Positions 63,057-64,000 of a DNA stretch of 64,000 nucleotides are shown piece after piece. The number at the start of each line of letters is the position of its first letter. Position 1 is the first letter of the stretch. A program made the position numbers and the translations under genes. Origin of the DNA: Druceiella hillmani (lineage: Eukaryota; Arthropoda; Insecta; Lepidoptera; Hepialidae); NCBI GenBank assembly GCA_039881145.1, contig JAYKKI010000127.1, forward strand, positions 2,170,001-2,234,000, in the 5' to 3' direction. Below the pieces are notes generated by a model, which worked only from the letters and a program-made list of their open reading frames with translations, was not told the DNA's origin and did not search any database.

Positions 63057-63344
63057 CTATTTAAGCTTTATATCTTCTGTAATGACGTCAGCAAGTAGAT
63101 TAGAAATAATGTTATTAATGAAATTATGTAAGAAAACATAGTCTGTATTTTCAGTGAGAGTGGATACTATGGCGTGTCTTATTCCACGGTTATTCAGACC
63201 ATGGAATAAGAAAGTAATGAGCGAGTTACAGTTTACGCCAGCAAATATCTGTGACATGTCGTATGTGCCTACTTCTATTGAATAGGAATATAATGTACAA
63301 GATTTTAGATCAACGATATCTATCACATTGTAGCATATTAGCAC
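63057..63344 (-). other. unassigned 95-codon open frame
   Basis: Starts MLICYNVIDI and includes ...IFAGVNCNSLITFLFHGLN. Composition is mixed (C, D, T, S, H, G) and more protein-like than most frames here. No domain was recognised and no upstream promoter or splice signal can be singled out. Could be a decayed coding fragment or chance. Confidence 0.2.
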
Positions 63345-64000
63345 ATAATATTATCATCTGAAGTCTATATGAAGCCATACACCTCCAGGTGATTACAAAT
63401 TTGTCAAATACGTCATCAAGATAATTTTTAACACAGTAATAATATACTTTAACATTATAGTTACAGCCATTTTTTGATTACCCAGACAATCAAAAGGCTC
63501 GCACAGAAATATAAATTTAAATCATTGCTCTAACATTTTAATGAATGGATTAGGAGTTTCCGAAACCGATAATATACAATTATTGTGTAGAATAATTATG
63601 CTAATATTGTTAAAAATTTCTGTGTCATTTTTTCTCTAAACTGTTTGAAATAAAAAATTCGCACTGTGATAAAGTGTATTAATTCAAATATATTCAGAAG
63701 ATAACTTTCGGTAATATTTGGATTGTAATTTTGAACAGAATCTTTGTTTTTATACACAAATGAAATGCAGGAATTTTTTTTATTACATACATTGTAGTGG
63801 ATATCACTTAAAATATAACAACGCCAACATTACTTTTTCAAAATTTTATATAAGTCAACAATTACATCCGTAGCAATTTTTGGTCACTTGTCGTTATAAA
63901 AAGTTTATCTAAGATTTACTGGAAAACTATGGCGATGATTCCAAATTTAATATTTTCTAGGAATTTCAATGTTTTACGTCCTCGAAAAAGAGACTAGGTA

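Overview
No protein-coding gene can be supported anywhere in this window. It reads as a gene-poor stretch of an A+T-rich eukaryotic nuclear genome, most likely an arthropod and probably an insect. The clues are six uninterrupted copies of the arthropod-type telomeric pentamer (TTAGG on the minus strand, about 39.68 kb), a tRNA-derived SINE with an AAAT-type tail (about 55.1 kb), many long AT and GT microsatellites, and several families of short non-autonomous repeats. Open frames are short (longest 124 codons). The longest either lie inside repeats or are at the length expected by chance in such AT-rich DNA. The order or species cannot be fixed from the sequence alone.

Layout. 0-17 kb: unique AT-rich DNA with copies of a CpG-richer dispersed family (called family B here) at about 1.6, 10.6, 13.3 and 15.4 kb, a 160-bp-period duplication at 6.1-6.4 kb, a degenerate AACCTAA-rich tract at 9.7-9.9 kb and long AT runs. 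17-48 kb: territory of a foldback family (family A), with copies at 17.6, 19.6, 21.4, 27.0, 33.4, 38.7 and 47.8 kb. It is mixed with more family B copies (18.9, 23.9, 31.2, 33.0 kb), a 310-bp tandem repeat (27.5-28.2 kb), a minisatellite bracketed by 73-bp direct repeats (34.0-34.8 kb), the telomere-like block (39.7 kb) and a second, unrelated inverted repeat (43.05-43.53 kb). 48-64 kb: an old tandem duplication of about 730 bp (49.25-50.68 kb), a pair of similar non-coding blocks 5.8 kb apart (51.0 and 56.8 kb), the SINE, several compact hairpins, a possibly decayed coding-like stretch (58.3-60.4 kb), and a striking GT/GC alternating tract (62.26-62.56 kb).

The most interesting item is family A. 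Each full copy is a palindrome of about 210-270 bp (two inverted arms of about 110 bp) plus a 38-nt unpaired tail at one end only. Three copies are flanked by a 14-bp direct duplication (two exact or nearly exact, one 13/14). A fourth, deleted copy that has lost the hairpin still has a 12-bp exact duplication. Inverted-repeat DNA transposons usually have symmetric ends and target duplications of 2-11 bp. A one-sided tail with a 12-14 bp duplication is closer to what target-primed retrotransposition leaves. How such a palindrome is copied is open.

Several blocks of more complex, less AT-rich sequence in the gene-free DNA (for example 6.95, 8.7, 22.4, 25.1, 29.2, 47.4, 51.2, 52.0, 56.9 and 61.6 kb) could be conserved non-coding or regulatory elements of a distant gene. 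That is an inference needing comparison with relatives.
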